A DNA stretch of 64,000 nt, taken from the NCBI RefSeq assembly GCF_025264685.1, contig NZ_CP073721.1:7085501-7149500 (forward strand), given 5' to 3'. Source of the DNA: Dactylosporangium roseum (lineage in GTDB: Bacteria > Actinomycetota > Actinomycetes > Mycobacteriales > Micromonosporaceae). Below are positions 9,255 through 17,557 of this stretch, piece by piece. The notes below the pieces were generated by a model, which saw nothing but the letters and a program-made list of their open reading frames with translations, did no database searches and had not been told where the DNA came from. Made by a program: the position numbers and the translations under genes. Positions within the stretch are counted from its first letter, which is position 1, and each line of letters begins with the position of its first letter.

Positions 9255-10808
9255 TCAGGCCGTGAACTGTCGCTCCAACCGGCGAAAGATCCCGTCCGGC
9301 TCCTCGATCGCAAGCCGCACGATCTCGTCGGCGCGATCCTGACTGTCCGCGATGCTGTACATCCGCAACTGCGGCGCATTGTTCGAGGCGCGGATGTGCG
9401 CGACGTCGCCGCTGGTGAAGAAGATGCGCACGCCGTCGGTGTCGTCGGTCGCCTTCACCGTGCCGAACCCGCCCTCGGCACCGAAATGCCGCGCCGTGAG
9501 CACCCGGGCGTTGTCGTCGCCGGCGGCCAGCGCGGCGATCATCCGCTGCCCTACGTCCGACGGGAAGTTGTCGATGAGGCCGGCCTGCGTGAACCGCTGC
9601 GGCAGCGCCTGGAACATCGCGGAGACCGGCACCCCGGCCTCGGCGGCCCGGACCAGGCTCACCAGGATCGGCAGGAACGCGTCCCGGGTGGGCAGCGCCG
9701 TGAGCGTGCCCGCACCGGCTGTCAGGTCGGCCCCCGTCAGGAAACCGCCGTTGACCTCCCAGCCGACGGGCCGCCGCGCGCCCGCGGCGGCGGCCTCCTG
9801 CATCGCCGCGACCACGTAGGGCGAGCCGATGCGCGTCTGGGCGTATCGGATGCCGCCGGCCTCCTCCAGCCGCATGGTGACCGCGTCGCTGGTGCTCACC
9901 GGGAACGCGGTGAAGTCCGCCGCCAGCCACTCCGCCACCAGCACGCCGAGGACGTCACCGCGATGGAAGACGCCGTTCTCGTCGACGACGAACGGCCGGT
10001 CGCTGTCACCGTCGGTCGAGACGATCGCGAAGACGTCCGGATGGGCCGCGGCCAGCCCCTCGAAGTAGGCCCGGTCCTTCGCGGTCACGTTCTCGCTGTC
10101 GATCGGGACGAACACGTCGGATCGGCCCACCGGCACGACCTCGGCCCCGAGGTCCGACAGCAACCGCGTCAGCATGTCCCGGCCCACCGCGGAGTGCTGG
10201 TAGACGACCACCTTCCGGCCGGCCAGCGGTCGCGCCGGGAACAGCGACGTGAACCGCTCCAGGTAGGCGCGGGCCGCCTCGTCGGACGGCGCCGGCAGCG
10301 GCTCTTCGCGGCGGAGCATGCCCGCGGCGTCGAAGGCCGCCGTCTCCGCCGGGGTGGCGTAGACGGCGGCACGGACCGCCGCCACCGCCTCCGCGATGGA
10401 CCGCTCGTCGGGCTTGAGCACCTCGTCGTGCTGCTTGTAGAACTTGATGCCGTTGCGGTCGGCCGGGATGTGGCTGCCGGTGACCATGACGGCCGGCACT
10501 CCAGCGGCAAAGGCGTGGCGCGCCAGCGCGGGCGTGGGAATCGCCCCCCAGTGGACGGGGGTGCTGCCCTGGTCCGCGATCGCCGCGCGCACCGCCCGGA
10601 GGATCCGCGGGGTGCTCTGCCGCAGGTCCCCCGCGATGTAGACCGGACCGGGCGAGAAGCCCGTCTCGCTCTCCAGGAACCGCAGGAAGCCGGCGGTGTT
10701 GATGTAGCACTCCAGGTCGGTCATGTCCGTGACAAGGCCGCGCAGACCGGACGTGCCGAATCGGAGCTCCACCGGCTCGTATTTGAGAGTGTCTATCAAC
10801 CGCATCAT
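9255..10808 (-). CDS. Phosphomannomutase/phosphoglucomutase family protein
   Basis: This alpha-D-phosphohexomutase moves phosphate between the 6 and 1 positions of hexoses; in this region its likely role is mannose-6-P to mannose-1-P on the way to GDP-mannose. The family elements appear in order: FGTSGLRG near the N-terminus, the phosphoserine loop VTGSHIPADRNGIKFYK, the metal loop DGDSDRP and the sugar-binding loop GWEVNGGFL. The ATG at 10808 (MMRLIDTLKYEP) is preferred to an upstream in-frame start because the homologous region begins there; the product is 517 residues. A glucose role is equally possible from motifs alone. It sits upstream of ahcY and apart from manA. Confidence 0.88.
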   Translation of the reverse strand: MMRLIDTLKYEPVELRFGTSGLRGLVTDMTDLECYINTAGFLRFLESETGFSPGPVYIAGDLRQSTPRILRAVRAAIADQGSTPVHWGAIPTPALARHAFAAGVPAVMVTGSHIPADRNGIKFYKQHDEVLKPDERSIAEAVAAVRAAVYATPAETAAFDAAGMLRREEPLPAPSDEAARAYLERFTSLFPARPLAGRKVVVYQHSAVGRDMLTRLLSDLGAEVVPVGRSDVFVPIDSENVTAKDRAYFEGLAAAHPDVFAIVSTDGDSDRPFVVDENGVFHRGDVLGVLVAEWLAADFTAFPVSTSDAVTMRLEEAGGIRYAQTRIGSPYVVAAMQEAAAAGARRPVGWEVNGGFLTGADLTAGAGTLTALPTRDAFLPILVSLVRAAEAGVPVSAMFQALPQRFTQAGLIDNFPSDVGQRMIAALAAGDDNARVLTARHFGAEGGFGTVKATDDTDGVRIFFTSGDVAHIRASNNAPQLRMYSIADSQDRADEIVRLAIEEPDGIFRRLERQFTA

Positions 10809-11273
10809 TTTCGCCAATCGTCCTTTTGTCCGATACCTGGACCGACTGTGCACCACCGGGCGCACGTCCGGTATGGATGGGCAGGACCGGGCGGTGCGCG
10901 CCGGAGCGCGGCAGGGCCGCCGCGGCGAGCGGGCCGCGCTCGCCAGCTCGCGTCGTGGGCCAGGACCCCGATCCTAGCGCCTGCTGGATACCTGAGGCCG
11001 GGCTACGGCGGGCCCCAGCCAGGCGACCGGCGCCGGCGCTCTCGCTCCGCCCGCGGTTCGCACTTGTACGACGGTTCACGTCGCGCCACGGATCACCGAC
11101 CCGGCGGCCATGACGGGACGTCGGGCCACCCCCGGGTCCACTCTATGACGGCCCGGAGTAGCCACTGTGCCCGCTTCGCCGTGCATTGAGATGAGTCGTA
11201 CCGTGCATTGGCCTCCTACGATCGGATCCGGCTCAGTTGATCCACCAATGGGTTCCGACGTGGAAGAGCAGGT
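10809..11273. other. Gene-free divergent intergenic region
   Basis: This stretch of about 465 bp lies between the minus-strand mutase gene and the plus-strand NTPase/TPR gene and must contain both promoters. I see no convincing reading frame and no RNA gene. The only feature that stands out is a spaced direct repeat (11179-11210), listed separately. Confidence 0.6.
11179..11210 (+). repeat. Spaced direct repeat CCGTGCATTG
   Basis: The 10-mer CCGTGCATTG occurs at 11179-11188 and again at 11201-11210, a 22-bp period (about two helical turns), 64-95 bp upstream of the NTPase/TPR start codon. Such spacing suits a regulator binding one face of the DNA. No known operator was recognised. Confidence 0.35.
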
Positions 11274-13682
11274 ATGGTCCGACGTTCTCGGGTGGTTCTG
11301 GCATTCGTTGCGGCAGGAGCATTGGGCGGCGTCGCGCCGGTCCTGATGAACATCTGGCTGCCGGCGGCCGTCGCGTCCATCGCCGGCGCCGTTCTCGCCG
11401 CCATCGGTGGCGTCATCGCGGCGCGCAGCTCCGCGGCGCTGGACCGGCGCACCGCGGAGGTCCGGGCCGTGACCGCCCACGCGTGGGTGGACAACGGTGG
11501 GCGGTTCCCCCTGGTGCGCGACGTCACCGACCCGGTGCACATCGGCGTCCATCCGGCGGCCTCGGCGGCCGGCGCCGCCGGTTCGGCCCCGGCCGTGCCG
11601 ACCGGCAACAGCGTCCCGCCGTTCGTGCCGCGCGACGCGATGCGGACGCTCTGCGAGTCGCTCGAACAGGGCGGTTTCGTGCTCGTGCTCGGCGAGTCGA
11701 CCGCCGGGAAGAGCCGCCTGGCGTTCGAGGCGATGCGGTCGACGCTGCCCGACCACACGCTGGTCGTGCCGACCAGCCGCGAGGCGCTGCAACACGTCGT
11801 GAGCCCGGTGCTGGAGGCCAAGCGCTGCGTCGTGTGGCTCGACGACCTCGAGCGCTACCTCGGCCCGACCGGGTTGACCTCGCAGATGGTCACCCGGCTG
11901 ATCGGCCAGGGCAACCGCCAGGTCGTGCTGCTGGCCACCATGCGCACCCAGGAGCACGCGAAGCACAGCGCGCGATCGCAGGAGTTCGCGGGTGAGCTGG
12001 AACGAGAGTTCGCCCGGGTCGGCCGGGACACCATCCGGATGGCCCGCCCGATCCTGCTGGAGCGCCGCTGGTCGGCGACCGAGTTGCAGCGGGCGCGGAA
12101 CTACACCGACGACTCCCGCATCGCCGACGCCCTCCTGCACGCGGACCGCTTCGGCGTGGCCGAGTACATCGCCGCCGGGCCGCAGCTCCTCATGGACTGG
12201 CGCGACGCCTGGAGCCCGGGCGCCCACCCGAGAGGCGCGGCGATCGTCGCCGCCGCGGTCGACGTGCGCCGTGCCGGCCTCCACCGGCCGATCTCGGCCG
12301 ACCTGCTGTTCGAGCTGCACACGCCGTACCTGGAGGCCAGAGGCGGCAGCGTGCTGCGCCCCGAGAGCCTCGAGGAGGCCCTGCGCTGGGCGACGCAGGC
12401 GCTGCACGCCACGAGCAGCCTGCTCATCCCCGCCGGCGGCAATCGCTACATCGCGTTCGACTACCTGGCCGACGCGCTGCAGCGGGACGTCGACGCCGAC
12501 CCGGTGCCCGAGCACGTCTGGCGGGCGGTCGTCCGGGAAGCGACCCCGCCGGAGGCCTACGACGTCGGCATCGCCGCCCTCCAGCAGGGAAACCGTGACT
12601 ACACACGGGCATCACTGCAGTCGGCGCTCGACCCGAGCGGCGCGTACAGCGCGGAGGCGCTCGCCTACTCGTTGGGCGAGTCCGGCCAGCCGACCCAGGT
12701 GAAGCAGCTCTTCGCCGAGCTGGTCAACGGCCGGGAACGGATGTACGGCAAGAGCCACCCGTACACCCTGGCCGCGCGGCACAGCTACGCGTACTGGGTC
12801 GGCGCGGCCGGCGACCCGAAGTCGGCGGCCGACCTGTTCCGGGCGCTGGCGCGCGACCGGGAGCAGCTCGGCGGCCGCGACGATCCGGCGGTCCTGGCCA
12901 CCCGGCACAGCCTGGCCTACTGGGTGGGCGAGGCGGGCGACCCGAGCACCGCGGCCCGGATGTTCGAAGAAGTGGTGGCGGAGCGGCGGCGGGTGCTCGG
13001 CCCGGACGACCCCGGCACGCTGGCCGCCCGGCACAGCCTGGCCTACTGGGTGGGCGAGGCCGGCGACGAGCACGAGGCCGTCCGGCAGTTGCGCGCGGTC
13101 GTCGCCGACCAGACCCGCGTCCTCGGCGCCGAGCATCCCCACACGATGAGCTCGCGGCACGACCTGGCCCGGCGCATCGGCCAGGCCGGCGACCCGCGGA
13201 CCGCCCTGGCCGAGATCGAGCACGTCTACGCGATCCGGCTGCGCCTGCACGGACCCGACCACGTCTACACGCTGGCGGCGCTGCACAGCAAGGCGCGCTG
13301 GACCGGCGAGGCGGGCGACCCGAAGACGGCCGTCGCCCTGTTCCGGCAGGTCGTCGACGGGCGCCGGCGGCTCCAGGGTGACGATCACCCGGACACCCTC
13401 TACGCCTCGTACCGGCTCGGCATGTGGGTCGGGAAGGCCGGAGACCCCGAGGAGGCGGTCAGAATCCTCCAGGACGTCGCCGAACGGCAGTCGCGGTCGC
13501 TCGCCCTGACCCACCTCGACATCGTGCGGAGCCGGCTGGAGCTGGCGCGATACGGCGCGGCGACCGGCCGGGCCGACGACGCCGTGCGCCAACTGGAGGA
13601 GCTTGTGGAGAGCATCGATCCCGCGGCGACGGGCAGCCCGGAGATGGCCGAGGTGAAGCGGCTGCTGGAGCGGCTGCGCTGA
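11274..13682 (+). CDS. Membrane-anchored P-loop NTPase with C-terminal TPR repeats (STAND-like)
   Basis: This 802-residue protein has two N-terminal hydrophobic segments (residues ~7-28 and ~33-50), a P-loop at about residue 140 (GESTAGKS), a Walker-B-like VVWLDDLERY at about 185, a helical middle part, and six consecutive 42-residue tetratricopeptide units (residues ~490-745). The units carry a striking RHSLAYWVGEAGD core, and two of them are almost identical. The build resembles signal-transduction NTPases with TPR sensors, but no effector domain is visible, so function is unknown. It is followed 89 nt later by the sugar-cyclase operon on the same strand; whether they share a transcript is unclear. 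Confidence 0.8.
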   Translation: MVRRSRVVLAFVAAGALGGVAPVLMNIWLPAAVASIAGAVLAAIGGVIAARSSAALDRRTAEVRAVTAHAWVDNGGRFPLVRDVTDPVHIGVHPAASAAGAAGSAPAVPTGNSVPPFVPRDAMRTLCESLEQGGFVLVLGESTAGKSRLAFEAMRSTLPDHTLVVPTSREALQHVVSPVLEAKRCVVWLDDLERYLGPTGLTSQMVTRLIGQGNRQVVLLATMRTQEHAKHSARSQEFAGELEREFARVGRDTIRMARPILLERRWSATELQRARNYTDDSRIADALLHADRFGVAEYIAAGPQLLMDWRDAWSPGAHPRGAAIVAAAVDVRRAGLHRPISADLLFELHTPYLEARGGSVLRPESLEEALRWATQALHATSSLLIPAGGNRYIAFDYLADALQRDVDADPVPEHVWRAVVREATPPEAYDVGIAALQQGNRDYTRASLQSALDPSGAYSAEALAYSLGESGQPTQVKQLFAELVNGRERMYGKSHPYTLAARHSYAYWVGAAGDPKSAADLFRALARDREQLGGRDDPAVLATRHSLAYWVGEAGDPSTAARMFEEVVAERRRVLGPDDPGTLAARHSLAYWVGEAGDEHEAVRQLRAVVADQTRVLGAEHPHTMSSRHDLARRIGQAGDPRTALAEIEHVYAIRLRLHGPDHVYTLAALHSKARWTGEAGDPKTAVALFRQVVDGRRRLQGDDHPDTLYASYRLGMWVGKAGDPEEAVRILQDVAERQSRSLALTHLDIVRSRLELARYGAATGRADDAVRQLEELVESIDPAATGSPEMAEVKRLLERLR

Positions 13683-13771
13683 GTTGTGGACGATTCGCCG
13701 TTTCCGTTGGTGACATACGAATTCGGAGGAGCATCAGACCTGAGACACACCCATCCCGACGGAGGCACATC

Positions 13772-14497
13772 ATGACCGACCCGACCGTGCGGGAGCCGTC
13801 CATCGTCATCTGGGACCTGGACGGCACCGCCATCACCTACCGCAACCCCAAGCGCTCCCGATACAGCATCGTCCTCAGCAGGCACTTCGGCCAGCTCGCC
13901 GAGTTCGACGAGGCCGAGCTCGTCGGGGCGACCGACGCGGGCATCCTGGAGCTCGGCATGCGCCGGGTCGTGGACGGGGCCGACCCGAAGGACCTGTTGC
14001 CGGTGCTGCTGCGCTCGCTCGACCTGGAGATGCGGCGCGAGCTGGTCGCCAAGGAGGCGCCGTACGAGCCCTGTGCCGGCGTCGACGAGCTGCTCGACCT
14101 CTGCGCCGCCGGGAACATCCCCAACTCGGTGGTCACCGGCAACACGTTCTACCGTGCCACCGAGAAGCTCACCTCCGCCGGCCTCCTCAACCGGTTCGAC
14201 ATGGAGTGGGGGGCGTACGGCGACGAGGCGACCCAGCGGCACGAGCTGGTCGAGACCTGCCTGCGCCGCGCCGCCGTCCGGCTGCGGGCCGACCGGGACC
14301 GGCTCGCCACCGTGATGATCGGCGACAGCCCCGCCGACGCCCAGGCGGCCCGGCGCGTCGGCATCCCGGTGGTCCTGGTGGCGACCGGGCACTACACCGC
14401 CGAACAGCTCGCCGACTACGGCGCCGACCTGGTGCTGGAGTCCCTGACCGGCAACGGCGAACGGGTGCTGGAGGTGCTCGCGCCGCAGCGTGCGTAA
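13772..14497 (+). CDS. HAD-superfamily hydrolase (phosphatase-like)
   Basis: This 241-residue haloacid-dehalogenase-fold protein is probably a sugar-phosphate or cyclitol-phosphate phosphatase. Motif I appears as DLDGT near residue 15, motif II as the Thr of VVTGN, and motif IV as GDSPADAQAA, followed by the common IPVVLVATGHYT segment. The ATG at 13772 is chosen because GGAGG lies seven bases upstream; the frame is also open further upstream inside the TPR gene but without an initiation signal. It is the first of five closely spaced plus-strand genes and lies 41 nt before the cyclase gene. Confidence 0.85.
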   Translation: MTDPTVREPSIVIWDLDGTAITYRNPKRSRYSIVLSRHFGQLAEFDEAELVGATDAGILELGMRRVVDGADPKDLLPVLLRSLDLEMRRELVAKEAPYEPCAGVDELLDLCAAGNIPNSVVTGNTFYRATEKLTSAGLLNRFDMEWGAYGDEATQRHELVETCLRRAAVRLRADRDRLATVMIGDSPADAQAARRVGIPVVLVATGHYTAEQLADYGADLVLESLTGNGERVLEVLAPQRA

Positions 14498-14538
14498 GGC
14501 AACGTCCCCCAGCCCTCTGGCAGAGCAAGGATGCAGAC

Positions 14539-15633
14539 ATGCCCCTGAGCAGTGACAGTTCCCAGTGGCTCCGCGAGCGGTACCGGCAAGAGTACGAGAC
14601 CTCCATCCTGATCGGCGACGGCTGCCTGGGCGCCGGCCTGCGCGCGGCGCTCAGCGGGACACGGGCGGTGTGGATCGTGGCGGACACCGACGTCTGGCCC
14701 GGGCTGGAAACCGCCGTGACCGGCTCGGCCGCGGACTCGATCGCCGGTGTTCTCCGGCTCAGGGGCGGCGAGGCGGCGAAGTCGCTGGAGACGTGGCGGG
14801 CGATCCTCGAGTGGCTGGCCGCGGAGGGCGCCGCCCGGCGTGACATCGTCGTCGCGGTCGGCGGCGGGACGATCTCCGACGTGGTCGGCTACGCCGCGTC
14901 GGCGTATCTGCGCGGGGTCCCGTACGTCAACGTCCCGACGACGCTGCTCGCCCAGGCCGACGGCGCGATCGGCGGCAAGGTCGCGATCAACCTTCCGGGA
15001 GCGAAGAACGCGATCGGCGGGTTCCACCATCCCACGCACGTCGTCTGCGACGTCTCGACGCTCGCCACCCTGCCGGTGTCGTACCTGCGGGAGGGTTTCG
15101 CCGAGATCGTGAAGGTCGCGGTGGCCGAGGCCGGCGGCGAACTCTTCGAGCACCTGGAGCGGGGCATCGGGGGCGCCGACACGTACAGCGCGGCGGAGCT
15201 CGCGGCGATCGTGCGGCACAGCGTTCAGATCAAGCTCGACCTGCTACGCGACGACCCGTTCGAGAAGAACCTACGGCGGATCCTGAACTTCGGGCACACC
15301 GTCGCCCACTCCCTGGAGAGCGCCACCGGCTACGTCGCGGCCAGCCACGGCTCGGCGGTCGCGATCGGGCTCGCCACCGCCTGCCGCTACGGGGTCGCCG
15401 CCGGCCTCACGCCGACGTCGCTCAGCGAGCGGATCCACTGCCTGCTGGACCGATTCGGCCTTCCCACGTCGGTCGAGCCGGAGGCGTGCGACGACGTCAT
15501 CAAGTTCCTCGACGGGATCCGCCGGGCCCGCGGCGGAAACCTGCTGTACGTCGTGCCGCGCGGCATCGGCGACTTCATCATCCTCGACAACGTCGACCTG
15601 GCGCGGCTCTCCGAATCGCTGGTCCGGCCATGA
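14539..15633 (+). CDS. Sugar-phosphate cyclase of the 3-dehydroquinate synthase family
   Basis: This NAD- and metal-dependent cyclase converts a phosphorylated keto-sugar acid or sugar into a carbocycle. The 364-residue protein has the NAD loop VGGGTISDVVGYAASAYLRG, the PTTLLAQ segment, the metal Glu in FAEIVK, and a second metal region with LNFGHTVAHSLE and HGSAVAIG. The His of HTVAH is retained as in DHQ synthases, whereas the usual GGKTG reads GGKVA. The gene stands away from any shikimate gene and is followed by a kinase, an isomerase and an oxidoreductase. A specialised cyclitol role is therefore likely, but true DHQ synthase activity cannot be excluded. Its stop overlaps the next start (ATGA). 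Confidence 0.85.
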   Translation: MPLSSDSSQWLRERYRQEYETSILIGDGCLGAGLRAALSGTRAVWIVADTDVWPGLETAVTGSAADSIAGVLRLRGGEAAKSLETWRAILEWLAAEGAARRDIVVAVGGGTISDVVGYAASAYLRGVPYVNVPTTLLAQADGAIGGKVAINLPGAKNAIGGFHHPTHVVCDVSTLATLPVSYLREGFAEIVKVAVAEAGGELFEHLERGIGGADTYSAAELAAIVRHSVQIKLDLLRDDPFEKNLRRILNFGHTVAHSLESATGYVAASHGSAVAIGLATACRYGVAAGLTPTSLSERIHCLLDRFGLPTSVEPEACDDVIKFLDGIRRARGGNLLYVVPRGIGDFIILDNVDLARLSESLVRP

Positions 15634-16592
15634 CCCCGAGCGGCGCGCCGATCACCTTCGCCGTCGACGCGGGCGGGACATCCACCCGGATGACCGTCCT
15701 GCGCGGCGGCACGGCACCGCTGGACGTCGATCTGCCGTCCGTCAACCCGAGCTCGGTCGGCGACTCGACGGCCGACGACGGGGTGCGCGACGTCTTCGCC
15801 GTGCTGCGCCACGCTGCCGGCGGCGACGCGGTCGAGGGCGTGTTCGCCAGCGCGGCCATCGGCGGCGGCACCCTGGCGTACTGGCAGCGCGCGGTGGCCG
15901 CGGCCATGCACTCGTCCGGCCTGCGCGGTGCCGTCCACGTGATGAACGACGTCGACCCGCTGCTCTTCGGCGCGCCGTTGCGCGGCGTCGGCGGCGTCCT
16001 GGTCGTCGGCACCGGTAGCTGCGTGCTCGCCCGGGACGGGGCCGAGCTGCTGCGCCTGGGTGGCACCGAATACCTCGCCTCCGACGAGGGCAGCGCGTTC
16101 CAGCTCGGCCGGGCGGGCCTCGTCGCCGCGGTCCGCGCGTACGACGGGCGGGGCGCCCGCACCGCGATCCGCGACCGGCTGGAGCGCGACGCCGGTGTGC
16201 CCGTCGACGGGCTCGCCCGGCGGCTGGCCGAGCTGCCGCACCCGAAGACGGCCGTCGCCCGCCTGGCCACGGCGGTGACCGCGGCCTGGCTCGAGGACGG
16301 CGACGACGTGGCCCGGGGGATCGTCGAGGGCGCGGTCGCCGATCTCGCCGACATGGTGCGGCACGTGTCGCGGCGGCTCGGCCCGCTCGACTGGGTCATG
16401 ACCGGCGGCGTCGTGTGCCGCTGCGCGCCCTTCACGGCGCTGCTGCGCTCCGTGGTCGCGGACCGCCTCGGTCAGGAGGTGACCATGACGCTGACCCCGG
16501 ACTGCCGCCGGCAGGCGCTGAGCATGGTGGCGGCGGACGGCTCGACGGCGAGCCACGACACCCCGACCGGCGCCGTGGTGGTCACCCGGTGA
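15630..16592 (+). CDS. BadF/BadG/BcrA-type kinase, N-acetylglucosamine-kinase-like
   Basis: This 320-residue member of the ASKHA fold probably phosphorylates a sugar or cyclitol with ATP. The phosphate-1 loop is VDAGGTSTRMTV at the N-terminus, the phosphate-2 loop includes GTGSCVLARDG, and the segment ASDEGSAFQLGRAGL and the C-terminal MTGGVV match the BadF/GlcNAc-kinase group. There are no CoA-ester-activating radical features, so a sugar kinase is more likely than a dehydratase activator. The start overlaps the cyclase stop codon by 4 nt and its own stop overlaps the next GTG, a sign of translational coupling. Confidence 0.85.
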   Translation: MTPSGAPITFAVDAGGTSTRMTVLRGGTAPLDVDLPSVNPSSVGDSTADDGVRDVFAVLRHAAGGDAVEGVFASAAIGGGTLAYWQRAVAAAMHSSGLRGAVHVMNDVDPLLFGAPLRGVGGVLVVGTGSCVLARDGAELLRLGGTEYLASDEGSAFQLGRAGLVAAVRAYDGRGARTAIRDRLERDAGVPVDGLARRLAELPHPKTAVARLATAVTAAWLEDGDDVARGIVEGAVADLADMVRHVSRRLGPLDWVMTGGVVCRCAPFTALLRSVVADRLGQEVTMTLTPDCRRQALSMVAADGSTASHDTPTGAVVVTR

Positions 16593-17557
16593 CCGCCACC
16601 CGGGTCGCCCTCGGCCTGGCCGCGCTCGGCGACGTGACCTTCACCGAAGCCCTGGATCTGGCGACCGGGCTCGGCTTTCGCGCGTTCGACATCCAACTGG
16701 ACTCGACGCTGGCCATGACCCGGTCGCTGCCCGCTGACCCGGTCGCGACGGCGGAGCTGCTGGCGCGGGAGCTGTCCGCACACGACGCCGAGATCGTCTG
16801 CGTGTCCAACGTCCGCGACGCGGAGCTGCTGCTCGGGCCGTACGGCCAACACACCGACGCGGTCCGGACCGGCGACCGGCCGGCCAAGATCCGGCACGCC
16901 CGGGCCGCCGCACGACACGCCATCGACGTCGCGGCGGCGCTGCGCTGCCGGCATGTGCGCCTGTACTTCGGCTGCCCCGACCACCTGCTGATGTTTCCCT
17001 GGCACGGGCTTCCGCTGACCTGGCGGCACAACGTCGAGCGCATGGTGGAGGCGATCGCCGGCCTGCTCGACCACGCCGCCGACCGCGGTGTCACCGTGTG
17101 CGTCGAGCCGCACCCGCGGCAGGTGGTGTTCGACCTGCCGTCGCTGCTCGACGCCCGGTCGCTGCTCGCGGAGACGGCGCGCTCCATCGGCCTGTGTCTC
17201 GACCCGGCCAATCTCGCGGCCGGCGGCATCGATCCGTACTCGTACGTGTACGCGCTGCCGGAGCCGCCGCAGTTCGTCCACATGAAGGACGTCGAGTTCT
17301 GGTCGCTGCCGACCGTGCCACCCGGCCCGGGCTGGAAGCACTACGGCCGCGGCCGGCCGGTCCGGTTTCGCAACACCGGGAGCGGAAGCCTCGAGTGGCC
17401 ACGGCTGCGCGACTCCCTCGTCGACATCGGCTTCACCGGAGTCGCCGTGGTGGAGTTCGAGGACCTCATGGTCAATCGTTCGGTCGGGCTGGCCCGGGCG
17501 AGGGCCGCGACCGAGGAACTGTTCGCCGCGCCCGGCACCGAGGCGCAGTGGTGGTGA
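16589..17557 (+). CDS. Xylose-isomerase-like TIM-barrel sugar isomerase/epimerase
   Basis: This 322-residue protein of the AP-endonuclease-2/xylose-isomerase-like superfamily contains IolE, IolI and related epimerases. Candidate metal ligands follow the family order: Glu in CVEPHPR, Asp in CLDPANL, His in FVHMKDVEF and Glu in VVEFEDL. The likely start is the GTG at 16589, overlapping the kinase stop as GTGA. It may isomerise or epimerise the ring made by the cyclase, or a keto-sugar that feeds it. It belongs to the tightly coupled cluster. Confidence 0.83.
   Translation: MTATRVALGLAALGDVTFTEALDLATGLGFRAFDIQLDSTLAMTRSLPADPVATAELLARELSAHDAEIVCVSNVRDAELLLGPYGQHTDAVRTGDRPAKIRHARAAARHAIDVAAALRCRHVRLYFGCPDHLLMFPWHGLPLTWRHNVERMVEAIAGLLDHAADRGVTVCVEPHPRQVVFDLPSLLDARSLLAETARSIGLCLDPANLAAGGIDPYSYVYALPEPPQFVHMKDVEFWSLPTVPPGPGWKHYGRGRPVRFRNTGSGSLEWPRLRDSLVDIGFTGVAVVEFEDLMVNRSVGLARARAATEELFAAPGTEAQWW

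Noticed and set aside
14539..15633. Assignment of the cyclase as a 2-epi-5-epi-valiolone synthase
   Set aside because: The GHT.AH motif keeps the His found in DHQ synthases, whereas valiolone synthases usually have a different residue there; the GGK segment is also closer to DHQ synthase. The substrate is left open.
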